From Escallonia rubra (lineage: Eukaryota; Streptophyta; Magnoliopsida; Escalloniales; Escalloniaceae): DNA of 64,000 nucleotides. This document shows, piece by piece, positions 11,010 through 24,300 of this stretch (its first letter is position 1; the number at the start of each line of letters is the position of its first letter). Location of the stretch: NCBI GenBank assembly GCA_033065855.1, contig JAVXUO010002312.1, forward strand, positions 1 to 64,000. The letters run 5' to 3'. The notes beneath the pieces are model-generated. The model was not told the DNA's origin and searched no databases. It saw nothing but the letters and a program-made list of their open reading frames with translations. The position numbers and the translations under genes are program-made.

Positions 11010-14000
11010 TGTACGTTCTTGCAATCTTTTGCTCAAGCTTACTGCAAGTACATACCTTGATTTTCTAGTTAATATCCACAACATTCACTTCACAAATACC
11101 TATATTTGTGATAGATATTTACTCATAACAACATGAATGATCTTCTAGCCGGCCTAAGTGCATGAATCTCGTGTTATATTCAGAGGGTGCAACTCATTTC
11201 ACAACAATCTGCCAAGCACCCAAGTTGCAGTACATCAGGCTAGCGATCCTTTTCAAGCACAAGATTCCAAGTACGAACCTTGGTTTGCTCGACTAGTTGG
11301 CATGTGGTTACAAATGGGTTCCTGGATCTTGCCACAAAATCTTGAATTGAAGGGCGTGTTTGGAGAACTGTTTTAGGGATTTTAGACTTACGTCGGTCGA
11401 TTATGTGTGAAGTTTGGAGCCACGTGAGTAGCCATGAATTATTTATGGGTGATCGCTGTAGGGTAGTCCACCTATCCTATCGTGAATCGTGAATCTATTT
11501 GATTCAATTCCTTGTACTTTGTACTTGGATTTCTGGATATTAAGATTGATCTGTGGTTCTGACTCTATTTATGTCATGGAGCACCTAACTCCTCTGTGCT
11601 CTATTATGTGAGCCAGCTGTCTTAATGGGGTTGAGGATCCCCCCATTGAAAAATTCTAGATCTCATTGAAGGGGAATCAGAGTCTCATCCAAGGTAAAAT
11701 ACTTGTGTGATTCCTTGTGATTATCGTTACATGCTTATCATCCAAGGCAATCAAGATGGACGTTTTTCCGCGCTCTGTTGAGTGGTTATGTGGTATCACA
11801 GATAGGCTAACTCATACGGTGTCATGGTGGCTTTTATTCTGTGATCATACCCCATTAGATTAGATACACTCGATCAAGTTTTACAGAAATTTTCACCCTT
11901 TGGGCAAGAGCGTAGAGCTACCAAGATATTGCACTTGTATAAAAGCGTCGTGCTCGTATGACTTTTGAACAAAGCATTAAAAAGTTACGATCGAATCATC
12001 GACATTGGTCTTTGCAACACCTTTTAGAATCGAAATTATTTCGTTTCAAAACCAACTAAACGACCAAAACTCGTAGAAAGAACCGATACATGATTGAAGC
12101 AACATATGCTTTTGAGAAAGGTTATCCGGGCTGATTTTGTACCGTTGTTCATCCATTAGAGTGCTGTCAATAGGTGCACTCTTACACTAGAGTCATGTGA
12201 AAACAGTATGGTTAGCAGGTGTTTGATTCATAGCCTGTTGGAACCATTTATGCTGGTGTGATCTAAGGCTTGGATTCCTACTAGATTGTGGCGCACTCTG
12301 GCGCACTTTGCGCATGTTCACCATCTTCTGATTTATACCACATGCCTGTGGGCCTGTGGGCAGATTTTTGAGTTAAATCCCGGTCAGGAAAAGCATAATG
12401 GCACAGAGATAAGGACTGGAAGCCATTTACAGTTCTGTGCGGAGGAAACTGTTGTCGTGAGAATTGGGAACAGTCCTAGGTGAAAATTGTCTTGGATACT
12501 GTGAGTGTCACTAATTTAATGTAAAGAAACAACAAAGTACCTCCCTTCCCCTTCTGTGTCACAGGGATTGAAGGCTTTGTTTTGGTGGTAGTTGGTAGGG
12601 CAAAAATGTTTTTCCCATACCTTGTCGTTTCTTATCCAACCTCATTCAGTGCAGCAAGGCAATGACTAACTAGTGGTTTACTCTGTGTACAGCTTCTCAT
12701 CTAATTCATGAATACTTCTTTTACATTTAGAATTGAAACGAGCTTTGAAACAACCGTAAGGTTGTAGAATTGCACGGCCAAGAGTGCAGATTCAGGATCT
12801 CTGTTGTAACAGCGATGCAACTTCGTATGTTCATCCCGACGGACAAAAGCTCTGTGCACTTGGTCGACGTCCACGTCCATGCTTTAGGTTAATTTTTCAC
12901 TACATGGAAACCCTCCTACTGGTATACCTGATATTTAGAAGAGGGGGAAAAGGAAGAATTGCTGATACTTAAAAAAGTTCCCACTAGGATTCCGGTTCTC
13001 CTCCAAACTCTGTTTCTTTTCATGGAACGTGACTTTCTATAAGGAATGGAAATGGAAATGGGTGAGAATGGTTCAACAAACAAAGACTCGAAAGAAAAAA
13101 CAAAACAAATAATTGTGCATGACAAGAAGTCCAGTGACAGCTTCGAAGCAGACAGACTTGATTTGAAGGAGGCAAATTTACGTTCACTAAAAACATTTAA
13201 AATATTTGGGTATTAGGATCCTTCCAAAAGAGATAAAGAACCCATATTTAAATTGAATGGGGCATGTTGCTTTGGGTCAGGAAGATCTCAGGCAGGATCT
13301 CTGGGCTTAAAAAAGGGATGCATACGAAATATTCCAACATTAAACTTTCTTTCCTCGCCTCTGTATTCTCGTCTGACTGCCCCATGACCCATCATTTCTT
13401 GGGCTTGTATTAAACCTAAACTTGAATCAACCGTGTGATCACGAACAATTCAGGATTTAGCCTTGTCTGGGCACCAAGAGACATTGAGGTCAGGATTTAG
13501 CCTTGTCTGGGCACCAGATAAGATAACTTTTATGTATGGATTTGAAAGAATCCCACCTAAACAGTACTGGATTTGACCTCAATAAGGTCATGTGTTTGGC
13601 AATAATAGAGCCATAGAGTGAGGTTGAGTGATACTGCTTGTCCTGTTTTCGTTGGAAACTTAAATTCAAAAGGCATTGACTTACCATTATTCCCTCATTC
13701 CTATAGTTAGTTTAAAAGAAAATCATACATTGGCATTGCCTGCTTTGTGATGGTGCTTTGCTCTCTCACTTCCCTAACCCACAAAAAGAAAGCCCCAGCA
13801 ACACCCAGATCAGATGTCAGGCAGGGGCTTAATGATTTGTAGCTTTATGGGACTGTTGATGACAACATGCAGGCCAAAATCAATTCGTGTATAATCAATT
13901 TTTGCTAGTCTTAAACGTGTAGACTTGAAGTAATGTTAGCAGGACAGCTGTTGAAATGAAGGGCGTCATGGGGCGCCATGAGGAACAGGGTTGGGCATGG

Positions 14001-14420
14001 ATTTGCACAGAGGCTGCCAAACAAACTGATGTAGGCACTTTTCATTGACAAGAGAATTAAATTCTGAGAAACATGAAAGTGATTTCCCACTTTATCTCTC
14101 AGGTTGTTTCCCACTGCCTTGACAGCAAATAAAAACGAAAAATACAAAGGAAAAGGAACAAAATCCCTTTTTTGCGATCCATTCCTTTTGCTTTGACAAC
14201 CCTCTTAACAACTTCCAAAGCAACTACAGCAGCGGCTGCAGCATGATCAGCAGCGCACATATCACTTCATCTCCTTCCCAGCCTCTTCTCTTCAAACCAT
14301 CTGTTGAATATTCACCAAATAGGGAAACATATAAGAGAGGTAAAGTGGGTCAGGAATGTAGATAATTAAGTAGGAGTAGTCACTAACATACAGAAAGAGT
14401 AGCGTCGCGCTAAATCTGCA
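11010..14420. other. Intergenic, no gene seen
   Basis: 3.4 kb without a recognised gene on either strand; the open frames are short and have no protein-like texture. A 28-bp direct repeat (TCAGGATTTAGCCTTGTCTG, then GGCACCA) occurs at about 13451 and 13491. Confidence 0.55.
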
Positions 14421-15349
14421 CTACTTTTGCTCTATTTGGATTGTTCCAAAGTCACTGATAGACACTTTTGGCGACAAAAAATCGTTCGGGTGCAGATTTA
14501 GCGTAGCGTCGTGAAGAGAGCAAACAAAACTTAACTGGTTCTGGTGCAGATGGTTTCTAGAAACATTAGGCTGCAAGAAATTATAAGGCTCCTGGAATGC
14601 AGATTTCCCCTGCACATATGTATCAGTAGTTAGAACAAAGCAATCAGAATAACCAAAAAGTAGAATCTCCTTGTGAAAAAACTAGAAAGAAGCAGGCCTA
14701 ATATACCTGAAAATGAGTTGTAGAATACCCTTGTGAATAATCCAATATATCCTCCATTGAAGCTTGGCTACTCTGCAAGTTATACACGACGCAATACAAG
14801 TTATGAAAAGTATCCACAAATGGTTCAAGACATTGTACTTGTCAAGATGTATCCTTTTGTCACATTGTTCAGGAAATTGCAACTCACTTTGGAGAAATTG
14901 AAGAGAGGGGAGCTAGCAGTGTCATCAAGCAAAGAAAGCTGTTCTTGAACCTTCCGACGTCGATTTTCTTTTACTTTCTGCCTTTTACCACCATTGTGCT
15001 GCAACGTAGCATCAACGGGGGCGTGATAAAAGAAGCACCCATTATCAGTAACATTCCCATAATACTCTTCATCTTCTTGAAAATGTGGAGGTCCAGAAGA
15101 CGCATCAGAGACCATGGACAAATCTTCTTCCTCTTCCTCGTACTTCCCCCTATTTCCCTCACTTATAAAGACACCCTTTGCTTCCACAAATTTATCCTCT
15201 CCAGGGGAAGGAAATGGAGATAGATAAGACTGCTCCAAGTACAACGTCCAACCAGACTCACACCCGCTACTGCATTCTGAACCCAGTAAATCTTCCATAG
15301 TGATTTCTTCTTGACCTTTTGAACGAAAACTAAAATGAGCACTCTTCAA
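14421..15349 (-). CDS. SOFL: SOB FIVE-LIKE (SOFL) protein
   Basis: Three minus-strand exons, 15349-14888, 14772-14707 and 14609-14421, all phase 0, encode 238 residues. The SOFL-A motif CSSGCESGWTLYLEQ is at about residues 26-40, and the SOFL-B motif DLSMVSDASSGPP at about 76-88, just after an acidic EEEEED run. Exon 2 adds SMEDILDYSQGYSTTHFQ, and exon 3 GKSAFQEPYNFLQP; both fit the conserved C-terminal half of the family. SOFL proteins are plant-specific and were found through SOB5; in Arabidopsis they are tied to cytokinin level and vascular growth, with no known catalytic fold. An alternative start is Met18 (15298), right before the first motif. Introns are short, with GTGAGT and GTATAT donors. 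Family call is firm; the exact last codons of exon 3 are less conserved. Confidence 0.9.
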
Positions 15350-18128
15350 AAATGAAGCATGTGTATTTAGGAGAGGGGTAGTGTTGAGTGAGTAGGATAG
15401 ATGGAGTGTTGGGGGGGAAGAAACAAAGGGAAATCAAGAGTGAAATCCTCTAAGCCAGTTTTGTCATGACTCTCTGCTGCGTTCGGCTCTTAATGCGAAT
15501 GAATCAAAAAAGTGCCAGTTGGGGTTTGATTTTTGTGGGCGAGTCATGTATGTAGGGGAAGGGGGGGGGGGGGAAGTCAGATATAGGGAGGGGGTGGATG
15601 GAACGGAGCCACAACGGCTTCACATGCTGGACAGCGAAGCAAGTCTGTACTCCCTTAACCATACAGGGTACACGTCCTTCTTCCCTTCCTCAGTATTTGG
15701 ACACCTATCCCTGTTACCCTGTACCTCCTATCTCCCTCTCCCCCTCTCTCTCACACACACACAGTCGCACACGGCGCTAAATATACTTGACGTTATTTGA
15801 GAGTCAAAATTTTAACGAATAATATATATCAGGTCGTTATCGATGCGTCCTTATTCTGGTTTAGATAATTTTACTTATGTTTCAATTAGCTATATTCGGA
15901 TTGAAATTTGTGAATAAGACCCCACTCGAAAGCAAAATCTACTAGAGTGGCAAGTAGATTGGGATCCTCTCCAACATTAGCAATTACTTTCCGTACAGAT
16001 ATAGCTTTGGTAGGTCTTGCTTTGAATGTTTTTGCTTAAATGACATGACATGACTCTATCGAAGTGATTCACGGGAATTGTCTAGAAGGATTCTCGCCAC
16101 TGCATATTGTAACAAAAGTTTAAGTTGTATATGATCGCTTCATGATGCTTCTAAACGTTCAATCATTGATGTCATGTGAGAATCAAATTAATAAGAGAAA
16201 AATCAACGTGGATGAGGAGCCAAACCCAAAACTCCTTTTGCAACCCTGAGCTTTCTATCTCAAACTTCCTTGGTTCATAGTATTTCTTGCTGCTATCTAG
16301 TTAGAGCATTTGCTCAAGTGCCTAAAATAAAGATAAAGAGAAATCAAGAGATAATGCTGACTGCATTTTTTAAGTACAACGAATGGTTATGCTTTGAACA
16401 AGACCAGTTTGTGCATCTGGGTGTGCCTTAAGACAGTAGATTGTGATGTCTAATTGGTGGATCTTGGAGGCCTCTGTGAACAAGACCCAGTTTGCTCGCA
16501 AGTTCTGGCTGGCCTGAATATTACTGAATAGAAGATGAGTGGACACCATTAAGGTTTTTTCCAGTTGACTGTGTTTTTATGAATCCACATGCTCTACACG
16601 CACACCCACACACATGTTTGCACGTGTGCATATGCACATGTAAGGGAGTTCTCCCACAGAGATTCACACACATGTTTGCACGTGTGCACACAGTTCAATC
16701 TAAAATGCTTTTCTTAAACTGGGTTTGTTAATGGTGTCACTTGCTGGTGTTCTTCAGAACTCCTCCTTTCAAAGTGGACTGGACTTCTTGTTATTCTCCC
16801 TGCCTGCTAAACAAATCCATAAACTATGCTCCGAGTCATGCTATTAGGAATGTTGATCCGTATTTAGAAATCTCGAGCACTGTTTGATTTCTTTCTTCTT
16901 TATTCAAATGGTTGGTAGTGGCCTGGCCTTGTTGCAAATTCGTGGAAAATGCAGATTTCGAAAAAGTTCATATGGACATGTATTTAAAAACTGAAGCAAA
17001 TAACAATCGACAAGTACTAATGTTGCAGAGTACGTCAGTCAAAGAGTGATCAAGTTGGTACCGGGTTAATAGAATAAACCAACTTACTAGCTCGTGTGAG
17101 CCTTCACTTGTTTTCTATGAGATTGGCTCATGTGATCAGTTGGAGTTGAACATACTTTGAAAATGGTCTATTGAGCTCGGTTCAATAAATCCGAGGAGCT
17201 ATGAATCCAGTGACAATCAGACATTATTTGGAAGTCCCAAGTCCTAACAAGCAAAGTTTAGATAAGTGCGAAACGCCTACGAGACTCGCGTCTCAAACAA
17301 ACACGTCGATGTCACTAATCAATGCCAAACACGCACCGACAGATACGAAAAAAATAACCAGTAGGGATAAGAGTCGTTGAGGTCTTAAGCCTCAATAGCT
17401 TAACGTAGGTCAAGGCGACTCTCCTACAAGCATAACTAATACCCGCAAACTAGTGGCTTGCTCTATCAATCTTGACATAGCAGAGTTAAAATATCACAAA
17501 GTGCCATATAAATTAGTTACTACAAATTTGTCAATGTATCTGTTCGCGATGATGTAAACGGAAGGAATAGAAACAACCGGAAATATGAACGAGTGAGCTT
17601 CGGTGTGCATAAATGGTTTGTATGTGTTGATTAACACATCAAAAAAGTGCTCTTACGCGAAGTTCTTTCTCCCTTTTTTTTCCTTTCATAGCCATCTGTA
17701 TTTGTCGCTATTGCATTGAAGAAACGTCGCTAAAATTTGACAGTAACTGCCTCAGTGTTTGGGGCTTGTAAACCCAATGAGGCCCAAAAGGGAATACTGG
17801 GCCAACCTTAAGAGAACGCTCCTTGTGCAGTGAGTTCTCGTTTTATCAGTCGAAGGCTAAAGCCCAACTCCATTTTTATGGCCCAGACTTTCAGCCAGGC
17901 TGGGTCGGTCCATGCTATTAACCATTTGGGGCACTACACTTTTAAGTTTTAATCACACACCTCCATTTTTGGCCTCAAAAATGACTTTTGATTTATCTCC
18001 TTTTAAACAAAAATGTAGACGTCCACAGGTGTGGCTAAAGTGACTTAACAATTTAACACGATAGCACTTGGCATCTTAAGAAGTAATGACGCGAAAATTA
18101 TAAAGAAAGCCCAATTTAACAAGGGAAA
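15350..18128. other. Intergenic, no gene seen
   Basis: Contains the upstream region of the SOFL gene, with a G-run at about 15559-15573 and a (CT)n/(CA)n tract at about 15731-15765. A 23-bp element, ACACACATGTTTGCACGTGTGCA, also occurs twice, at about 16608-16630 and 16665-16688. No gene was recognised. Confidence 0.55.
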
Positions 18129-18362
18129 CAATTTGGCTACTATCCAGGTTGAATGAATCTTCCTCCTACCCCCCATGTAGTGATAATTAATGGTTGTTAA
18201 ATCTTTCTAGTGGCTTTTATTTAGTGACGCTAAAAAAATGTTATTAAGAGTTATCGCTGAAAGTGTTAACATAAAAGTCACTAGAGAGATTTAGTGACTA
18301 TTAATTGTCACTATATATGGGGTTGGAGGAAGATTCCTACAACCGGGATAGCAGCAAAAATT
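18129..18362. mobile_element. MITE with about 50-bp imperfect terminal inverted repeats
   Basis: Left end CAATTTGGCTACTATCCAGG, continuing TTGAATGAATCTTCCTCC, pairs with the reverse complement of the right end (TTTTTGCTGCTATCCCGG, then TTGTAGGAATCTTCCTCC). The core carries TTTAGTGAC/GTCACTA inverted blocks. About 234 bp, non-coding. The superfamily is not clear because target duplications are not visible. Confidence 0.75.
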
Positions 18363-18367
18363 AGAAA

Positions 18368-18445
18368 CAATTTGGCTACTACCCGGGTTGAAGGAATCTT
18401 CTTCCTACCCCCGGGTTGACGCTAAAAAAATGTTGTTAACAAGGT
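18368..18445. mobile_element. Broken second copy of the 18129 MITE
   Basis: Starts six bases after the first copy with the same terminus (ACAATTTGGCTACTACCCGG). It keeps GAAGGAATCTTCTTCCTACC and then jumps to the inner block TGACGCTAAAAAAATGTTGT of the first copy. The middle and right end are lost. Confidence 0.7.
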
Positions 18446-19879
18446 AGCAATTGGTGCTACAAGAGGGTGATTGTGGACGAATATTTGTGGCAATTTTATA
18501 AGGTTAGCCCAACAGCTACTAAAGAAGTCATAAATATTGCCATGGTTTAAGTAACTCTGTGACACTATTATACCACCATTGTACCACTATTTCCGATTTC
18601 GAACCCCAATAAATTCAAAATACATAATGTTTACTTAATCCTCGAAATGTCGCTATCACGTTATTATGCATATGTATGAGAAGGATTAGGATTCTCCGCT
18701 TTAACAGAAAAATATCGCTTAATGTGTGTTTAGCGACGAAAGATTGTCCCTATAATTTTTTACAACAACGATAAAGCAATAATTTTAATGACAATCTTTT
18801 ATCACTAAAATTGTTACAGCGTAGATGATGTACAATAGAGGATCCTTAACAGTAGATAGTTCGGTTGTTGATAATTGTGGGCTTGTATCGGAGACAATTA
18901 GTACAATCATTCTTATGCGAACTTTTATCAAAGCAAAAAATTATTCTTACTTTACCAATAGAACTAGTTTTCTATGTTTTTACTACAATTTGCATGCGAC
19001 AGTCGAAAATCAAAACTAAACTTGAAACAAAAAGGCCTACCCACATAAGGGCCACCAAAAAAAAATTTAGGTTATATGCAGAACAAACATTGAAGTTTAA
19101 AAAAATCCAAGAAAATAATCCTGATAGAAATGAGGAATGTTTATTTCAACACTTTTATATGCTTGTAGACACCTCAAATTGTCGCCAAATCCATATATTT
19201 CTTCACTATCCACTTTTAGCGATAAATGAGATTGTAAAAAAGGGTAAAAAAAAATTGATGTAAAAATAGTTGCTCCCATAAATATATGATGCAACTAAAA
19301 TCAAATCCTTTATAATAGATGGCTTAGAAAAGCTTGACAAATTTATATAACAACAAAAGAGTGCAAAATTATTATCTATATTACCTATAAAGTTATTATC
19401 TATACTACCTAGGCTATGATAGCAACAACAAGAAGTAGAACACAAAAATGATATAGTATTATTCTTGTACGAAAAGTCAACAGCTATATATAAAAAATTA
19501 GTCAAATATCATTATGAAAAGCGGGGGCTACCCAAACCTGGTGACAGATGAATCGTCACAAGGGTGATTGAACCCATTCAATCATACAGGCCTTTATGTC
19601 TTCTACTTTGGATTTTGGTTGGTAGAAATTAAACCAGCACTGGAATGCATCATCTGGGGGCCATTGGGAATACGTTACCAGTATCAACCCTTGGATTGGC
19701 ATTGGAAATAAGGACCCCTGATGGTAATCTCAGCCAACTCCATCAACTTTTAGATTGTTACATGTCAGTCCAGAAATAATAAATATTTGCAACACAAATA
19801 ACTTTGCATTATGATATCCTTAGTATTCTAAATATACTTCAATATATTGGTATTCTGTAAATTTCAACAAAGGATTGAG
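18446..19879. other. Intergenic, no gene seen
   Basis: AT-rich. 18700-18825 holds TTTAGCGACGAAAGATTGTC and a rough inverted partner (GACAATCTTTTATCACTAAA), probably another decayed MITE. No gene was recognised. Confidence 0.5.
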
Positions 19880-20500
19880 TTACCTCACTGCCCTTCTCTT
19901 ATTGTGCACGAATTGATCCGGTACAATTATCATCACCGACGTAACAATTACCGATCACCACCACGACCCGTGGTTGCACTGCCAACGCTAACAACCATTC
20001 ACCCTTGACTGCACCTCCAACCACCACCGTTTACCGCAAACGGCACAAACACCCACCAACAACAACAACAACAACCATTGTTTTATCGTTGGATGTACCC
20101 TCACCAACAAAACTAATCACCACTTGCAATTAACAAACCCTCCACCATTCACCCACGATTGCACAACCAAAACCAATTTCCCAAAAAATATGATCGAGTG
20201 CATGATTTGTGTTTGTGCAGACCTGCTAAGCACGTGATGTCGATATTGAAGTGGGTTGGTGGTAATGGTGCCGAGTTGGAAGTGGTATGACAGTGGGTTC
20301 GGTTAAGGGGTGGCGGGTGCAAGCAGCGCGTTCAGTTACGCAATGACGGGTGAAGTGGTGGGTAGTTAGGCAGTGTTTGGTGATGACGATGGTGGGGATC
20401 TAGTGATGGTCGTTGTGGAGTAACGGTGGTGGCTGTGGGGGGCTGGTGATGGTGGTTGTGGGGTAATGGTCGAGTAGTGGAGGGTGTTTCTGTAAGAAAG
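19880..20500. repeat. CCA/CAA-rich block switching to GGT-rich block
   Basis: 19930-20170 is rich in CCACCA/CAACAA units. 20240-20490 is rich in the complementary GGTGG/GGTAATGG units, so the region is a loose fold-back. The same strand switch is seen at 29690-30080. No inverted termini or coding sense was found. Confidence 0.5.
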
Positions 20501-23500
20501 AAAATGAAGATAGCATGTGAAAGAAAAATCCAAGATAAACAAAAGGGTCAAATGATGTATTTGATTTTTTTATAGTCAATGGACACGCCTTGATTACTCT
20601 CTAATCTCACGGGGCTCATGTATATTTTTCCTTGAAAATGTGTAAGTTGGGTTGGCTAGACTACCGATACAAGTTGAGATGGTAATATATTACATTATAT
20701 TCCCTTCTTCCCCCTACATCAAGAAGGTGTCTCTATATTTTCCTATGTCAAGCCAAACCGTATCCTTTTCCTAAGCAGCATTATTTTGAAGGAAGATCAT
20801 ATACTTCTTACTTCTGTTGACTTGCATTCTGCTTTAGAAAATAAATTCAGAAACCATTGCAGACTCATTAAGTTACATATAAGTGAATCGCTGATAGATC
20901 AAACCCTATGCCTTAGTCCTAACCTAACCGAGCAAAACCGTTACTACTCATTATTTGTCGCGCTACAAACCTAACAGTTATTTTGAAGAAGAATTAATGA
21001 GCTAATTAAAGAGCGTATACCGGACAAAGATACATAGGAACACAAGAATACGTGATTTCAGAGATATAATCTTATGTTAAGTTGCTTTGCTCAAAACATA
21101 GCGGTAATTAGTTTACAAGACATAATTAAACTAACCAAACAATTACGGGGTACAAAATTATGTGTGATGTTTACATTCGTATAAAACACTAAAAATTGTT
21201 GGGGTAACATTCTTTTGGATTTCAACCTTATTTAAAATATGAGTAGATGGAGATCGGTCTAGAGTACAAGAACCAAAAATAGTATACAATATTTCATGAA
21301 AGTTCAACTTGCAAATCTCAAATGTCTTTTGGAAAGGGAACATTGATGGCTCATTAGATTGCTTTCAAGTGGAATTTGTTCAAGCTCAATCCAATTTAAA
21401 AAGTATTTGTATCTTAATCTTGGGGTTGGCAAGTCATTTTTCTTGGCTGAACGCGAGTCCATTATTTGATTGTTTCCTGATGTTTGCCATTATTGATTGT
21501 TCTCCACAAGAAAGATTGAGAACTTTTGTGTTTTGACAAATTGGAAATCTTACTTTTGAGTGTCATAATGGTACAATCCAATCTACTTTCGGCTTTATCG
21601 GTTTGCTAATCTTCTTTTGGGGCTCCACTTCATTTTTTTTTCCACCTTCCCATCACATGCCTGCTTAGGCATCATTTTATTTTTGCAGGACTGATGATTT
21701 TACTTCCCTTTCTTTCTTGGTTCCGGGCTTTCCCTCTCTCCTTCGGTCAAATATTAAAAATTAGGTTACAAAAATTTTGAATTTTCGGAGCGTGTGAGAC
21801 GCATGCACCTTCTCGTTTTTGTAATGGGTTCACTCACACGTTAGCTAAGACATTCGTTCGCTTGGATCGCGAGGAAAATATCCTTTACAGGCCGTGTGAT
21901 GTGCGGCGTGCCAATAATCACGTCCGTAACACAATTCTACTATTATTCTGGCCAAAAACATTTAACGGAGCCGACTTAATTTGTTATTTTTGCTTTGATA
22001 ATTGAACTTCCTAATGAAGCAATGGTCTATGTGCTTGATTTTTACCACCAAAATGGGGGGAAAAAAAAAAACTATGCACCACTCCACTGCCGACCTAAAT
22101 TATACCAAGACCCGGAATGACACTGTCAGAAGTTATTTTGGAGACAATACAAGACGAAGACTTCACACGTTAACTTGGTCTCAGACTCCTCGCATAAAGA
22201 TGCAAGTCAGCGCCACAGATGGTGCCCATTAGTTGGCGTAGCTTCTCGGGGGTAAGAAAACAGAAGATGGCTGGATGAAAATGGGGATGTCTTTTGGTGT
22301 TTGTCACAAAGGGAGTTGATAATGCTGATTTGTCTCGTCCATTGGCTCCATTCTCTGGACTCCTCTTTGTCCTCAACTTCAAAGGGCCAGCGACTTTTAA
22401 AAGCTTCTGTAGTTGTAGGAGGCCGTGAGGGTGTTATTGTCCTTGTTGTTGTCGCTACTTCGTTTAACTTTTTTCTGCAACATTTCGAGGCAAAATGAGA
22501 AGGTCACCGTTTAACTCGCTTGGAAACGTGAATCTGACTAAGCGTGCGCTAACTTGCTTGTAACGAGTTCGTCTTATTGTCAAAGTAGTCTGACATTATT
22601 TGAAAAAAAACAAATGTGCATCTCGTCGTTACTTCGACAATAATGATGTTAAGATTTTACACATCAAACTTTTTGTATGCGTGTAAAACCTGAGTGACCA
22701 CCACTAGTCGACCACCTCGCCTCGCCAATGTACCATAGCCATTCACACTGCTACATCGACGAGTGTTGAAATAAATGTATGTTAAATTTAAAATTCGTGA
22801 TTCGTAACGTTTAAATCAATGCTATGAAAGATTCAGGGCATCTAGAAGCGAGTTAACGCTTCTCGAAGCTAACTGCAACTATCCACATGTGTTACTGGTT
22901 GAAGGAGTTACTGTAATTAGTCTTAAAAACCTTGAGTTTATAACCTCTCTGTTTCAAGTTTATCGTCAACTTAAGAGGATTCAAATAGTAATCCACATTT
23001 TACCAATTCTTTTATACTAAACGTTTAAAGAGTACGCTAAAGGTTGTCGATAGTGTCACGTAAAAAATTTTAACGACGAAATGAAGCTGCAGATTGTAAT
23101 TGACTTCAACAAAGCTTTTGTTAATGATATTTTCATAATTTTTAGTGAAATCAAGATCTTCTAATATAATAGAAAAATATTACTAATCACATCATGGTAC
23201 AATTTCTTACCAACTAGTGAGGCATTAATTTTGACGCTGAAGGTCCCAACCCAAGTGCAGTTCTCGCTGTTACTTGCGTTTGCTCAATGGCATCGGGTAA
23301 TGTTCCCGTACAGCTGCCTGCAGATGGGATGTGACATAGTCTGATAGCGTGGTGTCCCACCACCTCAAATCTCGCCTTTTTTCCTTTAACAGCTGGACGC
23401 GGCTCATTGGTCCTTTCTCCCTCTGTCCCCCACGACGCCCCCCTTCCACTCACCCATTTCAATTTCACTGTTTCCCTTCTCCAAACTTCCTACGTCGCAT

Positions 23501-23534
23501 ACTCGCCTCATGCCCATGTCATCCCACTATTTTT
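20501..23534. other. Intergenic, no gene seen
   Basis: 3 kb of unique-looking, mostly AT-rich DNA. Open frames are under 85 codons and show no family signature. Nothing else could be supported. Confidence 0.5.
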
Positions 23535-24285
23535 TGATATTCCTTCCGTACTTTAATATATATATAATATTACCCTTTTGCGCACTTCTAGAAAAATTAA
23601 TCACGTTTCAAATTACAAAAATATTTTCATTGATATTTTTTGTCGGAACTGCACTTTTTACTTTTACACTTACTTAGTTTTATTTCTCGCTCTACGTTAA
23701 TCTTCTACCAACTCATTTTTTCTCATGACTCGTTATCTTCCTCCTCTCTCAATTGGGATAAAATAGAAACTCTTAAAATATGACTCGTATTCTCAATAAA
23801 AGCGCGAGTCAAACATGATCAAATAATTTGGAACAAGTGAAGTATCTGTTTCCTGTGACTTTTTATTGTTGAGACATTAATAACCTCTACAAAAATATAT
23901 TTTTATTGCATAAAAAGAATAAAATTCTCTCCATCCCATATAATTTGATTAACTATTCTTTTTGAACTGTCCCACAAATATTACTCATTTCTAAAGTAAG
24001 AAAGATTTTGTACCACTTTTATATTTTTCTTATTCTATCCCTCTCTTCACATTTAAATCTCCGTCAACTCATTCTTTCTGTCATGACTTACTTTCTTACA
24101 CTTTTTTATTCATTTCTCTCTCTATATTTAACACTTCACTAACACATTATCTCATTTCTGGCTTACTTTCTTCCTCTCTCTCTCTCTCTCTATCTATAAA
24201 GGGTAAAATAAAAAATACACAATATATCATTTAAATCCTTAATCTGCATACAAAAAAAAGATGAATCAAATTATATAGGAATAAA
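23535..24285. mobile_element. Stowaway-like MITE sequence, probably nested
   Basis: At about 23930, CTCCATCCCATATAATTTGA pairs with 24250-24285 (reverse complement TATTCCTATATAATTTGATT). Inside are the TCTTATTCTATCCCTCTCTT and ACTCATTCTTTCTGTCATGA phrases also met in other plant Stowaway elements. A related CCTTCCGTACTTTAATAT end lies at 23543. A (CT)n run is at 24173-24191. Borders are uncertain. Confidence 0.45.
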
Positions 24286-24300
24286 GAAGTACATAACAAG

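Noticed and set aside
10644-11084. A 146-codon minus-strand open frame.
   Set aside because: It runs straight across the SINE-like unit with its A and B boxes, and the translation has no domain texture.
11780-11830. TGGTATCACAGA-like phrase, as in an LTR-retrotransposon primer-binding site.
   Set aside because: No flanking LTR end (TG...CA) or gag/pol sequence is visible nearby, and the match to a tRNA 3' end is poor.
22002-23537. Several 60-85-codon open frames.
   Set aside because: Overlapping frames on both strands, no conserved motif and no splice-compatible partners.
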